From Henckelia pumila (Eukaryota > Streptophyta > Magnoliopsida > Lamiales > Gesneriaceae), in the NCBI RefSeq assembly GCF_033568475.1, contig NC_133120.1, positions 81,444,151 through 81,508,150 on the forward strand: DNA of 64,000 bases. The letters run 5' to 3'. A model generated the notes under the pieces. The model saw only the letters and a program-made list of their open reading frames with translations. It ran no database searches and was not told where the DNA came from. Below, piece after piece: positions 22,823-34,600 of the stretch (positions are counted from its first letter, which is position 1; the number at the start of each line of letters is the position of its first letter). The translations under genes and the position numbers were made by a program.

Positions 22823-23049
22823 CTATGGGCCATAGGGTGATGTCATGAAAAGTATTTTTGAAATTCAAAAAGTTTTGAAGAGCATAATCACGGCGCCCAA
22901 TTAATGTCATTTGGTTCAAAGCACCAAGCTGCTAGTACGAAGCCTGTCAGAGACTAGTTAAAGGCGGATGATATGCCAATATTTATGGCAACGTAACAGC
23001 TAATCTATTAATGTCATATTGACAATCATTCCCCCTAAACACATGCATA

Positions 23050-26000
23050 CTAACTTAAATCTACTAAGCCAAGAATATTTTGAAAATATGAAAACTTAGC
23101 GTCCGGTAGAGGCTTGGTGAAAATGTCTGCTGCTTGCTGATCGGTAGAGATGTATTCCAGCCTGATTTCCTTCTTTAAGACATGATCTCGGATAAAGTGA
23201 TGTCTGACATCAATGTGCTTTGTCCTAGAGTGCATCACTGGATTGTGAGTGATGGCTATGGCACTTGTATTGTCACAGTAGATTGGAGCTTCACTCGACC
23301 GGATTCCATAATCATTAAGCTGCTGTTGAATCCAGAGTATTTGAGCACAACAGCTGCCAGCAGCGAGGTATTCTGCTTCGGCGGTCGAGGTAGCAATTGA
23401 TGTCTGCTTCTTACTTGACCACGAAATTAGTCTATCTCCAAGGAATTGACATGTGCCACTTGTACTTTTGCGATCAATTCTACAACCTGCATAATCTGCA
23501 TCTGAATAGCCAATAAGATTGAGATTTGAATCTTTGGGATACCAAAGACCCACATTAGTAGTTTCTTTAATATATTTAAGTATTCGTTTGGTAGCAATGA
23601 AATGAGATTGCTTAGGTGCAGCTTGAAATCTAGCACATAAACAAACTGAATACATGATATTCGGTCGACTGGCAGTCAAATAGAGCAGTGAACCAATAAG
23701 GCCTCGATACATGGTTACCTCGACCGAAATTCCCCCTTCATCTTTATCAAGCTTAATTGATGTACTCATGGGGGTAGATACAGTTGAGCATTGTTCCATT
23801 CCAAACTTCTTTACCAATTCCTTGGCATACTTGGACTGATTGATGAATATTCCAGTTTCAAGTTGCTTCACTTGAAGTCCAAGAAAGAAGTTTAGCTCGC
23901 CCATCATGCTCATTTCAAACTTCTCCTTCATCAGTTTAGAGAACTTTGAGCACAACTTGGGGTTAGTTGACCCAAATATAATGTCATCAACATAAATTTT
24001 TACTAGTAACACATGATCACCTTTTACAAATTTAAACAGGGTCTTATCGACCGTTCCAATTTGGAAATCATGTTCCAGTAAAAATTTTAGTAATGTGTCA
24101 TACCAAGCACGCGGTGCTTGTTTTAATCCATAGAGAGCTTTGTCAAGTTTATAGATATATTGAGGATGAGTAGGATTGACAAAACCTGGTGGTTGTTCAA
24201 CGTACACCTCTTCTTGAAGTAGACCATTGAGGAATGCAGACTTCACATCCATTTGATAAACTTTAAAATTCTTGAAGGCTGCATAAGCAAGAAAGATGCG
24301 GATTGCTTCTAGTCTTGCAACTGGCGCGAAGGATTCCTCAAAGTCTATGCCTTCTTCTTGTCTGAATCCTTGGGCAACAAGTCGAGCTTTGTTACGCACA
24401 ACAGTGCCATGTTCATCGAGCTTGTTACGAAACACCCATCTAGTTCCAATCACATTTTGATTTTCCGGTCGAGGAACTAGATGCCAAACATTGTTGCGGG
24501 TGAATTGATTCAACTCTTCTTGCATAGCTTCAATCCAGCTGGCATCTGATAGAGCTTCATCTATCTTTTTGGGCTCTACCTGAGATATGAAAGCTGCATG
24601 CAAGAATTCATTAATCATTTGACCACGTGTTTTTCGAGGAGCAGAAGGGTCACCTATGACCAACCCAGGTGGATGATCTTTGTTCCACCTAAAATAATTC
24701 CCTAAAGGGTTGTCATCAATTGGTTGACGAACGTCCTCGTTTACTGGATCATTATTGACAGGAGGATCGTTATCAACCGGTGGATCCTCTTCTGGCCTTG
24801 TTTGATCACACATGGTAGAGGGAACTGGATCATCCTTCTTTTGAGGATATGGATCACTGTCACTCTCTTCCTGTAGATTTGTGTTTTCCAGTCTATGACT
24901 CAGATCATTTATGCTCCCTTGAGTTTGTTCTGTACAAAGAGTAGATTCATCAAAAACAACATGAATGGTTTCCTCGACCGTTAGTGATCTTTGATTGAAC
25001 ACTTGATAAGCTCTGCTAACGGCTGAGTAACCAATAAAAGTTCCTTCGTCTGCTTTGGCATCGAAGGCTGTCAAATGGTTTTTGCCATTGTTGTGGATAA
25101 AGCATTTGCACCCAAAAATTTTGAAGTATGAAATATCAGGTTTTGTGCCATTCCAGATCTCATATGGAGTTTTGTTAAATCGTTTATTAATCATAGATCT
25201 GTTTTGAGTATAGCAAGCTGTGTTAACTGCTTCTGCCCAAAGCCTTTGAGAAACATTTGAATCAGCAATCATAGTTCTGGCTGCTTCTTTTAAAGTACGG
25301 TTCCTTCTTTCAGCCACCCCATTTTGCTGTGGGGATCTAGCAGCTGACAACTCATGCTTGATTCCCTGATCATTTAGATAAGTCATAAGAGTGGTGTTTA
25401 AAAATTCAGTCCCTCTATCACTCCTGATTCTATCTATCACAGTAGATTGTTCATTTTGCAAGCGTTTAAAAAGCTTAATCAGGTGAGGTGCAGTTTGATC
25501 TTTTGAAGAGAGAAAGATGACCCAAGTAAATCGAGAAAAGTCATCAATAACAACAAGAGCATATCTCATTCCCCCTATGCTTCTTACTGGTATAGGACCA
25601 AATAGGTCCATGTGAAGTAAGTCTAAACATTTGGAAGAAGACATACACCCTTTATTTTTAAAGGTTGCTCTCACCTGCTTTCCTAGTTGACAAGCAGGAC
25701 AAACTTTGTCTTTTATAAAATCTCCTTCGGGCAGACCAGAAACCAAATCATGCTTCCTCAAGTTAAAAATGGACTTAAAATTTAGATGATTTAACCGCTT
25801 ATGCCACAACCAATGTTTATCATGATGAGCAGTAAGACAAGTAGGTGAAGAAATATGTGAGCAAGACCAGTTTACCTTGTAGGTGTTTAGGTCTCGTACA
25901 CCGGTCATAAGAGTCTCACCTTTGTCATTTTTTATGAGGCAAGAGTGTTTGTGAAACTCGACCGAATGATCATTGTCACATAGTTGACTAATACTTATCA

Positions 26001-26250
26001 AATTATAGCATAGTTTGTCAACAAGTAACACATCTTTAATAATGATGTTACCATGGATAATCTTACCCTTACCCACGGTTTTACCTTTGGAGTTGTCTCC
26101 AAAGCTGATCTTTGGTCCTTTGCACAACACCACTTCTGTTAGAAGTTCTGGATTCCCTGTCATGTGTCGTGAGCAACCGCTATCTAAATACCAGGTAGTG
26201 TCCTTGATAAAAGTGGTTTTCTCGCCCGTTTGGACTTTTAGTACCTGCAA
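23050..26250 (-). CDS. pol: Copia pol polyprotein
   Basis: It encodes 1066 residues from the first Met and is uninterrupted. Domains in order: aspartic protease ([13 protein letters not shown], catalytic D23); gag-pre-integrase and zinc-binding region (WHKRLNH then CPACQLGKQ); integrase core with D, D and E in [20 protein letters not shown] and [17 protein letters not shown]; reverse transcriptase type RVT_2 ([10 protein letters not shown], active site YVDDIIFGS); RNase H ([23 protein letters not shown]). The order integrase before RT defines Copia. It follows gag in the same frame: 26251-26277 is open and only UAG at 26278-26280 separates the two. It would be made as a Gag-Pol fusion if that stop is suppressed. 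Pol ends 130 bases before the longest open form of the third ORF. Confidence 0.95.
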   Translation of the reverse strand: MQVLKVQTGEKTTFIKDTTWYLDSGCSRHMTGNPELLTEVVLCKGPKISFGDNSKGKTVGKGKIIHGNIIIKDVLLVDKLCYNLISISQLCDNDHSVEFHKHSCLIKNDKGETLMTGVRDLNTYKVNWSCSHISSPTCLTAHHDKHWLWHKRLNHLNFKSIFNLRKHDLVSGLPEGDFIKDKVCPACQLGKQVRATFKNKGCMSSSKCLDLLHMDLFGPIPVRSIGGMRYALVVIDDFSRFTWVIFLSSKDQTAPHLIKLFKRLQNEQSTVIDRIRSDRGTEFLNTTLMTYLNDQGIKHELSAARSPQQNGVAERRNRTLKEAARTMIADSNVSQRLWAEAVNTACYTQNRSMINKRFNKTPYEIWNGTKPDISYFKIFGCKCFIHNNGKNHLTAFDAKADEGTFIGYSAVSRAYQVFNQRSLTVEETIHVVFDESTLCTEQTQGSINDLSHRLENTNLQEESDSDPYPQKKDDPVPSTMCDQTRPEEDPPVDNDPPVNNDPVNEDVRQPIDDNPLGNYFRWNKDHPPGLVIGDPSAPRKTRGQMINEFLHAAFISQVEPKKIDEALSDASWIEAMQEELNQFTRNNVWHLVPRPENQNVIGTRWVFRNKLDEHGTVVRNKARLVAQGFRQEEGIDFEESFAPVARLEAIRIFLAYAAFKNFKVYQMDVKSAFLNGLLQEEVYVEQPPGFVNPTHPQYIYKLDKALYGLKQAPRAWYDTLLKFLLEHDFQIGTVDKTLFKFVKGDHVLLVKIYVDDIIFGSTNPKLCSKFSKLMKEKFEMSMMGELNFFLGLQVKQLETGIFINQSKYAKELVKKFGMEQCSTVSTPMSTSIKLDKDEGGISVEVTMYRGLIGSLLYLTASRPNIMYSVCLCARFQAAPKQSHFIATKRILKYIKETTNVGLWYPKDSNLNLIGYSDADYAGCRIDRKSTSGTCQFLGDRLISWSSKKQTSIATSTAEAEYLAAGSCCAQILWIQQQLNDYGIRSSEAPIYCDNTSAIAITHNPVMHSRTKHIDVRHHFIRDHVLKKEIRLEYISTDQQAADIFTKPLPDAKFSYFQNILGLVDLS

Positions 26251-26277
26251 AGAGTGAAGAACTTTTGGTACCCATAT

Positions 26278-28284
26278 CTAGTAGGGTCCAGGTCGGATTA
26301 GCCCTTTCGGGACCCACACCTGGAACACCCTTACAGGTTTGCCCGTGTGTGTGTCCAGAAATGTGTGCGGTCGATAGGCCGTAAATGTGTGTGCTTGTGA
26401 GGTTGCTGTGTGCTGCTTGCCTTTTTGATTTTCATCAGTTAGCCTGTACCTCTTTTGAACTGGCCTGCAATTAAAGTACTGGTAAGGCTTCTCCTTTGAC
26501 CATCTTTTCTTAGAGTAGTTAGACTCATTCCATGGCCTTTTGAAATTAGATTGGTTTCCCTTTCTTCTTTCATTAGGTTTTGGTTTGATCCAAGTTCCTC
26601 TTTGATTAGAGGTCTGGGGATCCACATATCCCAGCCCTCTATGCTTAGAGCTTCGATCGTTAGATACTTTCTGATTTTTGTCAAAGCTGCACTTATCGTG
26701 TTCATATATCGTGCTGGACCTGACAAATCTTATTTTGTTAAGATTGCCTTTGTCCAGGCTTGACTGAATACAGGATTCCATAGACTGTTCATTTGTTCCA
26801 AACCCTAGACCGGTTTTATCATGTACCGGTCTTTGGATTTCTTGAATCTTGTCAATGGTTACAGAAGATTTATTCCAAGCCTTAATGGTTTCAAGTAGTT
26901 TTTTATTCTCAATCAAGGTAGCTTGGAATACTCTTTTCAAGGTGTCGTTCTCAGTAGCCAGCAGACTTAGCTTGACCTTAAGACCATCAAGCTCTTTTTG
27001 CTGCATGCAGCTTGATTTGCTCGACTTATCTTTTAGGTCAGCTCTTTCTGCCTTTACTTCCTCGAACTCCTTGGATAATGCTTTGTATTCATTAGCCATT
27101 TCGTGTAAAGCAGTAACTAAATCACTGTGAGTAAATTCAGGTGAGCCAAAGTCAAATACCTCCTCAGCTTCTTCTTCGATGTCGGCCATAAGGCATTCCA
27201 CTTTTTCATCATCGCTGTCATCTGAAGAGCTTCCGGTATTGGAGTTGTCAGAGTCAGACTCAGCCCACTTGTTTTTGCTTTCGTCTGCTACTAGAACCCT
27301 TTGGTCTCTTCCTTTTCTAAACGTCCTTTTATCCTCCTTACCCCTTCTTCTTTCGGAGAATTGCTTCTGATCATTGTTCTTAGGCTTGGTGCAGTCTGCA
27401 ATGAAGTGGCCTGACTTGCCACAGTTAAAACAAGTAGGACCATCCTTTGTATGGTCCGATTTATGATAATTTTTAGAATTGTTTTTACGCATAAATCTAC
27501 CAAATTTCTTGACAAAGAGTGTCATGGCTTCATTGCTGATTTGCTCAGCTGATCTCTTTGGAGCTTCCTCGACCGGTGGACATATCACGGTTGAGGTTAA
27601 GGCCTTGGTTGGTTGAGAAGTAGATGGTTCATCTTCTGTTCTCATGTTGAGCTCGAACTCGTAGGCTTTGAGATCTGCAAAGAGATCATGCAGTTCAACC
27701 TTGCTTAAGTCTTTTGACTCTCTCATGGCCACTGTCTTGATCTCCCATTCTTTGGGTAAAGCTCTCATAACCTTCACAGCAATTTCACGGTTAGTATAAG
27801 TTTTACCTAAAGCAATAAGATCACAGATGATACTACTGAACCGTTCATCAAATTCAGCCATGGTTTCCCCTGGCTTCATTTTGGCGTTGTCATATTTTTG
27901 AATGGCCAAAGTGAGCTTGTTTTCCTTTGTCTGGTCATTCCCTTCACATAGCTGAGTGAGCTTCTCCCAAATCTCCTTTGCTGTGGAACATGACTTGATT
28001 TTGCTGAACATATTCTTATCCAGTGTTTTGTATAGGATGTCCCGGGCCACATTGTCAAGATTGGCCTTCTTTTTGTCCTCAGTGGTCCACTCAGCTCTTG
28101 GTTTCTCAATCATTTGTCCTGCACCATCGGCTAGAGCTGGGTTGACCTTCATAATTTTGATAGGACCGTCTGTTATGACATATAGCATGTCATCATCCTG
28201 TGCTGCAAGATGTGCCTGCATGCGAATTTTCCAATCATCATACTCTTCTTTAGAAAACATAGGAATTCTGTTGAAAGAAGTCAT
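26278..28284 (-). CDS. gag: Copia gag polyprotein
   Basis: It encodes 668 residues. The N-terminus has the Copia gag core (FSKEEYDDWKIRMQAHL at about 10-26 and WEKLTQLCEGN further on). A CCHC zinc knuckle CFNCGKSGHFIADC lies near residues 285-298 and would bind the RNA genome. Acidic and coiled-coil-prone segments follow, and then a basic region. The C-terminal part carries VWVPKGLIRPGPY and then UAG; the next codons read IWVPKV, so a WVPK-type motif occurs on both sides of the stop. The start ATG lies 37 bases after the primer-binding site, which supports it. The protein would form the particle in the cytoplasm. Confidence 0.95.
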   Translation of the reverse strand: MTSFNRIPMFSKEEYDDWKIRMQAHLAAQDDDMLYVITDGPIKIMKVNPALADGAGQMIEKPRAEWTTEDKKKANLDNVARDILYKTLDKNMFSKIKSCSTAKEIWEKLTQLCEGNDQTKENKLTLAIQKYDNAKMKPGETMAEFDERFSSIICDLIALGKTYTNREIAVKVMRALPKEWEIKTVAMRESKDLSKVELHDLFADLKAYEFELNMRTEDEPSTSQPTKALTSTVICPPVEEAPKRSAEQISNEAMTLFVKKFGRFMRKNNSKNYHKSDHTKDGPTCFNCGKSGHFIADCTKPKNNDQKQFSERRRGKEDKRTFRKGRDQRVLVADESKNKWAESDSDNSNTGSSSDDSDDEKVECLMADIEEEAEEVFDFGSPEFTHSDLVTALHEMANEYKALSKEFEEVKAERADLKDKSSKSSCMQQKELDGLKVKLSLLATENDTLKRVFQATLIENKKLLETIKAWNKSSVTIDKIQEIQRPVHDKTGLGFGTNEQSMESCIQSSLDKGNLNKIRFVRSSTIYEHDKCSFDKNQKVSNDRSSKHRGLGYVDPQTSNQRGTWIKPKPNERRKGNQSNFKRPWNESNYSKKRWSKEKPYQYFNCRPVQKRYRLTDENQKGKQHTATSQAHTFTAYRPHTFLDTHTGKPVRVFQVWVPKGLIRPGPY

Positions 28285-28320
28285 GATTTTAAAACTTCAG
28301 ATCAGCAGTTGAGAAAGGAA

Positions 28321-28335
28321 CCCGCTCTGATACCA
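28321..28335 (-). promoter_or_regulatory. primer-binding site, initiator tRNA-Met
   Basis: On the minus strand TGGTATCAGAGCGGG begins two bases after the 5' LTR end. Confidence 0.95.
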
Positions 28336-28337
28336 CT

Positions 28338-29661
28338 TGTTGGGATCGGTTCAGAGGGTAGAGGGGGGGTGAATACACTCTGAAACTTTTCTTCTTCTTC
28401 TTTAGAATGATCAAGTGAGGTTTAGTTCACTTAATCTGTTTTCTCAACTTCTAAAACGGTTTGAACAACTTAAATAGTGCGGAAATAGTTCAGAGGTTTT
28501 AGTGATGCAAAGTTTATAATGCAATGTATGAGCAGAATGTAAGATAAATAGCAGTAAAGACTAAGGCACGATTTATGGAAGTTCGAAGGCTTAATCCTTC
28601 TACGTCTCCCCTTCTTCCACTTAGGAAGGAATTCACTAGAAGACTTTGGTTATTACAACGTCTTGTAATACACCCACTTCAGACTTAGGACTTATCCAAT
28701 GCCTAATCCGAAACTCCTAGATTTACACAGATAAGATTCTCAGTTCTTATCAGACTGGTGGAAGCTTTCAGAGTAGCTTCAATTCTCTTCAACAATGAGT
28801 ATAGTTGAGTTGAGCTTCTCAAACTGCAGAGCGGTCGAGAGGCTTGAAAACCCTAGGATGATCCTTGACGATCAGATATGTGAACTGTAGGCGAGGGTTT
28901 ATTTGAGCAGCAAATGAATGATCTTGTAAGTGTGCTCAAGTATATCAGATGAGGACTTCTGATATTATTCAAGTGATTGAGTTGATTGAGATTTTTCTGA
29001 ATTGCTTGTCTCTCTTTGTTGTCTACTGTCCTTTTTTGAGCAATCTTCCCTTTATATAGGTCAATCATCAACGTCTTTATTTTGAACGTTCTGATGCTGC
29101 ATTGAATGCACATTTAATGCTCATAAATGCATTGATGATTCTGCATGAAGATCGTACACTGCAGACAACTTCCAGGGTCCAAAACTGGAATAAACGGTCG
29201 AATGCTTTATCTGTAGTCATTCTGTGTTTTTGCCATTTTGGTGCAACCTGTTGTCTCGATTGCAGGAGTCAACATATCTTCTGACACGCCGGTTCTGCTT
29301 TTAATAAAAGATCTTGCAAAGAACATCTTGTCACAGGTACTTGTCTTGAGATATCCTGATAGGCAGTTGGCATTCTACCTGTAGAGATATTTGTCCTCTG
29401 CTGGTTTGAATAACCAGTCGATAAGCTTGTGACTTCAACCGGTCGAGAGACAAAGGCGGTTGACAAGCTTCCGGTAGATAGATTTATCCTCTGCTGGTTT
29501 TGATAGCCAGTCGATAGGCTTGTGACTTCAGCCGGTCGAGAGCAAAGGCGGTTGACAAGCTTCCGGTAGAAGTTGTAGTAGATTCCTGAAATACAATGGT
29601 TGGCAGCACATTCCTATACAATGAGTTGTTGTTTGTTATCACCAAAATATCGGATTCAACA
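28338..29661 (-). repeat. 5' LTR of the Copia element
   Basis: Same length as 18429-19752, and I found no difference between them. Transcription to the left would start downstream of the TATA box at 29050-29060. Confidence 0.95.
29050..29060 (-). promoter_or_regulatory. TATA box in 5' LTR
   Basis: CCTATATAAAG on the minus strand. It lies downstream of the 83-bp tandem duplication, so promoter and putative enhancer are in the usual order. Confidence 0.65.
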
Positions 29662-30036
29662 TATTATTTTCATAGAATTATACCTTTTTTGGTAATTTTG
29701 ACAATAAAAAGTTCTTATAATACCAAACATATAAAAAATTATAATGGTAAGAATCCTATTAATATAGATTTATTCTAAAACTATTTTTGTTTATTATAAG
29801 AACGGAGAGGCTATATATTCGTATATCATAAATTATTATGGTAAGAATCATATTATAAAGGCATTTTCATTCGCTGTAAATCTAACTACATAATTGTATA
29901 AATATAAAAAATTCTGTAAAATGGTACTTTTTAAATTTTAATCGTTTATTAATGATCATATATCTCATATCAACCAAATTATTAATTACTTATTTCATGT
30001 TAATCACATTAAAATTACAATGTAATAACTATTTAG
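29662..30036. other. remnant of outer MITE and AT-rich spacer
   Basis: The first 75 bases continue the MITE copy interrupted at 18428. The rest has two partial repeats of ATTATGGTAAGAATC and no gene. TTA at 30034-30036 is the left target duplication of the next MITE. Confidence 0.55.
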
Positions 30037-30335
30037 ACACCGTTTGGTTTGAGGTATGATATAATTAATATATAGATAAGTAGTATAATGTAATAAAAAA
30101 TAAATAAAAAATGATAGTTAAAATTGTATTGGATTTGATTGATAAATTATGATTTATTTAATTTGATTGATTAAATTTTATATAAAAATGTTAAATAACT
30201 ATTTTGTTTTTTTAACAATAATAAAAATTATATTATTTATAAGGGGTAATATAGTAATTTAAATTTAATGATTTGATTAATGTAAGATAAATAATTAATA
30301 ATTTGATTGATGTAAAATAAATAGTTAATATATAG

Positions 30336-30387
30336 ATAAATAATATGATGAGAAAAACGTGAGATGAGATGAGATGAGTTATACATA
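30336..30387. repeat. 52-bp direct repeat flanking the Helitron (left)
   Basis: Identical to 39587-39638 on the other side of the Helitron. It starts ATAAATAATATGATGAG, includes three GAGAT units and ends GTTATACATA. Helitrons do not normally duplicate their target. Confidence 0.9.
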
Positions 30388-30420
30388 CTAGCGACCGAGG
30401 CACACGCGATGCGTGTGCGA
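30388..30420 (-). terminator. Helitron 3' terminal hairpin and CTAG end
   Basis: An 8-bp perfect stem with a 3-base loop, then CTCGGTCG and CTAG. This structure marks the stop point for rolling-circle transposition. Confidence 0.85.
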
Positions 30421-31651
30421 CATTAAAATTTTAAGTTTATTTTAATACGATACAATGACATTTTTATAATAAAAATTTTGTGTGTGATATGTACTTACAT
30501 TATTTTAATCCGTGTACTTGACAATTTTTTTAGAACAATAATTATATTGAAATCAATATCACCAACTCACCATCACTATGCAAACATAAAAAATGAATAA
30601 ATGATTAAAATTGAATATCGATCTACCATTATTTAAAAATTATTGTAAAAAGAAAATATTCAACATCACCATCACATATACATATCTATTTATATGAATC
30701 AATTTTTCAAAACTTGTCTTCTTATCTGCGACGCTCGTAAAACTGCAGGAATAACAATTATAAACTGATAATTTATTCTATTACATTGAAGTAATATTTA
30801 GTAAGAATAATATGTAATTTATGTAGTACCGTTTTTATGTCAATATCATTGGCAGGTCTGATTTTTTTCCTGTCAATATATAAATAAAGGTAAAAATGCG
30901 AGAGTATAATGAAATAATAAGTAAGGTTATTATTAATTTTTCCTTTAAACTATAAGCGCATATGTACCTGAACAATTTTGTTTCTTCTTTCTGCCTTCGT
31001 TTTGCTATGCCTTTCTTTAAAATTAACGGGATTAAAACTTGTAAAACTTAAATAGACATTAAACACACTGCATCTAAAAAATCTTAAAGAGTATATGTTG
31101 GCATACCTTCGTTAGATCCCAGCCTTCAATCCAACCAATTCTCTTCATACTATAAAAAAAATTAAAAAATATATAATCTTAACTTTCTACGTTAAAATAA
31201 AAGATAGACTGTATAATAAAGTTGCTTACGTATGTCTCTTAATTTTTCGAAATATTTTTAAAATCAAACGTCCGAAGTCAATTATCTTCATTCCAATTGT
31301 GATTTTCCAGCCCAAACCAATAATCCGCGTCCTTGTGGGCTTTAAATTTATCAAAGTCAATGTTAGATGAGAATTATTTATAAAATTATATGTAATTAGA
31401 ATTAAAATAAAAATTAATTAAAATATACCATATGCAACATAGCATTCAACCGCAATAAATTTTGTTGATATATTGTAATAGCATCCACATGCATGAACTG
31501 AATATTTCTTGTTGCGCCAGTGTTGTACTGCATCTTGAGCTTTATGATGTCGCCTGCTATTAAAAAAAAAGAGTTGTATAAATTAGTAAATAGATTTTTT
31601 AACGAAAATATGAAAACAAAATAATGATATCTCACATTCATGTTTTTCTCA
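30421..31651. other. Helitron 3' region, possible extra exons
   Basis: AT-rich DNA interrupted by better-composed minus-strand stretches. Examples are 31420-31550 (frame containing GDIIKLKMQYNTGATRN), 31270-31370 (frame containing FDKFKAHKDADYWFG) and 31100-31145, some bordered by GT/AG-like signals. They could be captured host exons or an alternative 3' end of the Helitron gene. No protein family was recognised. Confidence 0.35.
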
Positions 31652-34600
31652 TCAATTTGGAAGCAGTATGTCTCTGTACACAATGTTTTTGGTGTACACC
31701 CCTGATCGATTTTGTAACTTTCCATCTTTTACTAAAATTTTTGTTGATCTTTGAGAAATTCCTCTAGAAAGTGCGACATACAGTTGACCATGACTAAACA
31801 CATGATTACGCAAAAAAATACCAACATTTGGTATTGTTTGACCTTGTGCCTTGTTTATGGTAAGAGCAAAACTTAATCTTATGGGATATTGTCTGCGTGT
31901 CAGTTCAAATGGCAGTCCTGAATTTTCTTCACTTTTCATAGGCATTCGATGAAGAAAATATCGTGTACCCTTGTGAGGACCTGTTATGATTTCTGCATCT
32001 ATGAAGTTCCTCCCAAGATTGCGACATATTAATCTTGTTCCATTGCAGAGTCCGAGTTCAGGTGCAACATTCCGTAAGAGCATAATTGGACATCCTACTT
32101 TCAATGTGATTCGATGAGGTGGCAAACCACTCGGACAAAGAGAATTCAAAAACTCTTCTTGAAAAAGATTGTTGTTATCATCTTCTACGGAGTCCCAAGA
32201 TGTGTATAATATTTCTTTTCCGGGAAATTTTAAAATGAGAATTTCATTGATTTCATCAACATCTACATTTTTTGTAGTGATAATAGCTCTGTCAACCATG
32301 TAATTTGCATCATGTACATGGGCTGACATATTTGGAAAAACAGAATCAATCAATTGCTGAATTGAATTTTCACTTTCCCATGGTATGATCATCGAATTCG
32401 GCAACTTTATAAAATTACCACCTACGTTTTCTTCTAAACCATCACCAACCCGTAAAAGAAATTGTGAGAACTCAATATCTTGGGCAGATCTCATATTTTG
32501 TTGTAAGTGTAATATCTTCACTGAATTCCAAAACGATGACCTTGAAATGCTGGCAGCAATTTGATCTCTCATTGATCCTCGTTTAACAACTGGTAATACT
32601 TGCCTAAAGTCACCACCAAAAATTATAGTCTTTCCTCCAAATGGCAATTGGTTATCCATTATATCTTGGAAAGTTTGACTGACAGCTTCAAAAGCATAAC
32701 GATTTGCCATTGGAGCCTCATCCCATACCACAGTTGTTGCACGTCTTATTAACTCTGCAAGATCTGACTGCTTGTTAATCTTGCAAAGTGTTGATGTTGT
32801 GGGTTTTAGTGGTATTTGGAGGCGTGAATGTGCAGTCCTACCACCGGGTAACAATGTTGCAGCAATTCCAGAAGTTGCTACTGCAATTGCAATTTTACCA
32901 TTTTTTCGTAATTGTGCCAAAATTGATCGATAAAGAAAAGTTTTACCAGTTCCACCTGGACCATCAATGAAGAAAAGGTTTGAGTGATTGCACATAATAC
33001 TTTCCATTATAGTATCAAAAGCCATCTTTTGATGCGCATTTAAATGTATGATAGATCTCAAATCTTCTTCAGGTATTTCGATCGATAGCTCATCCTCGAT
33101 TATTCTCGGCAGTGGGGAATCTCCTAAGAAGTCGGTACTTATTGGTGGCAAATCAAAGTCATCCAATTTTTTTTTATATTGATGCAGCAATCGTCGTATC
33201 TCAAGAAGCAATTTATTTGTGATAAATAAACTAATTCCTGAAATAGATCTACCATAATCTTCAGACATATATAGGTTAAACTCGTCCCAAAGTTCTCTAA
33301 CTCCTGTTGGTTGGCAGAACACCAATATGGACACAAACAACCTTCTTAATGAAGATGGCATGTTAGAAGAACATGCTTCCTGCAAGCATTGACGAATATA
33401 ATCATCTTGTTGGAGAAGACCCCTCATTTCAGCTGCTTCTTTGAATGTTGTATATGTAATCCCATTTACTTCTCTAAGTTCCTCAAAAGAACTTGGCCCT
33501 TTAACATGGTTCAAAAGTATACGGAGGTAAAACCTGTCGCCTTCAGATGGTGAAACAACATATATCCTTCCAACAACTTTATTTTGACTACGTCGACGTG
33601 TCCAATTTTTTCCAGATTGTATCCACGCATAATGTTGTGGAAACTCCCGATATAAGTACTTCTCAACCATGGTAGGATTAGAATTCATTTTGAAAAATTC
33701 AGTAAGCATAGTCTTCGAATTGTCGTCATTTGCAAGTATATCGCCTAATGATTGCTCTGGATTGAAACGGATTAACTGCTCATTTGGTAAATGTATTTGC
33801 AACCGAATAACTGAAGGATAAATCCTACTGAATTCAAATGAATAAATTCTCCATAGTGCCTCAGGAGGGCAAATCCACCTTCCATCCACATACTGTTGGA
33901 TTTCATCACAATTTTGTCTATTACGTAACTCTAACGCAACACGATCAGGTCCTTTGTGAATGTATTTGTATATGTATTTGACACATTTAATACCCCCACA
34001 TACTTCAACATTAATATGGCAATCATATTTCAACAGAAGCCACGGATTGTAAGGGACAACCCAACCATTGTCAATGATGACTTGATCGTTGTTGTTAGAT
34101 ACAACTCGCATACCTTCACGTCTCTGATACAAAGGATATGAGTCATTACCTCGAGAAGTATATGCGACAAATGGTTTTGGGAAGTTCTTTTTGCACTTAC
34201 CATCTTTCATACATGGACTATGAGGATTGATTAAACCACACGGTCCATGTATCATATGGTGTTTAACAGCTTCATATAGACTGGGTTCATCTCTTTCTGA
34301 AGGTATTTCTGCACGCACAATTGAGTCAAAGTCGTTTGGAGAATGTAACTTATCAATGTTGTCAAATATAACCAACATGTGCACATGAGGCAGTCCCCTC
34401 TTTTGATATTCGATGGCATATGAGTAAGAGCGAACTCTTCCTAGAACTCCTCTATCCACCACATCTTTCTTAAATTCATCGAATTTTATTTTGAATATCC
34501 TTGTAATCAAATCTGGACGATCTTGGGGAGATTGCCCGGGAAGTAGTTGCTCTTTTATTTCATGCCAATTAGGATTGCATGTCATTGTAATCATTAAATC

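Larger units (their letters stand above)
18429..29661 (-). mobile_element. Copia retrotransposon with third ORF, 11.2 kb
   Basis: It carries two 1324-bp LTRs (18429-19752 and 28338-29661) with identical spacing and no difference that I could find, and a 5-bp target duplication TATTA (18424-18428 and 29662-29666). All signals are on the minus strand: a primer-binding site for initiator tRNA-Met (28321-28335), gag, pol in Copia order (protease, integrase, RT, RNase H), then a third ORF and the polypurine tract (19754-19768). Size, long LTRs and an ORF after pol fit the Sirevirus group of Copia. Sequence identity of the LTRs means a very recent insertion. Every coding part is open apart from one UAG between gag and pol, so it may be active. 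Confidence 0.95.

Noticed and set aside
22686..22919. 78-residue N-terminal extension of the third Copia ORF
   Set aside because: It crosses a TATA box and an untranslated-like leader; composition differs from the rest.
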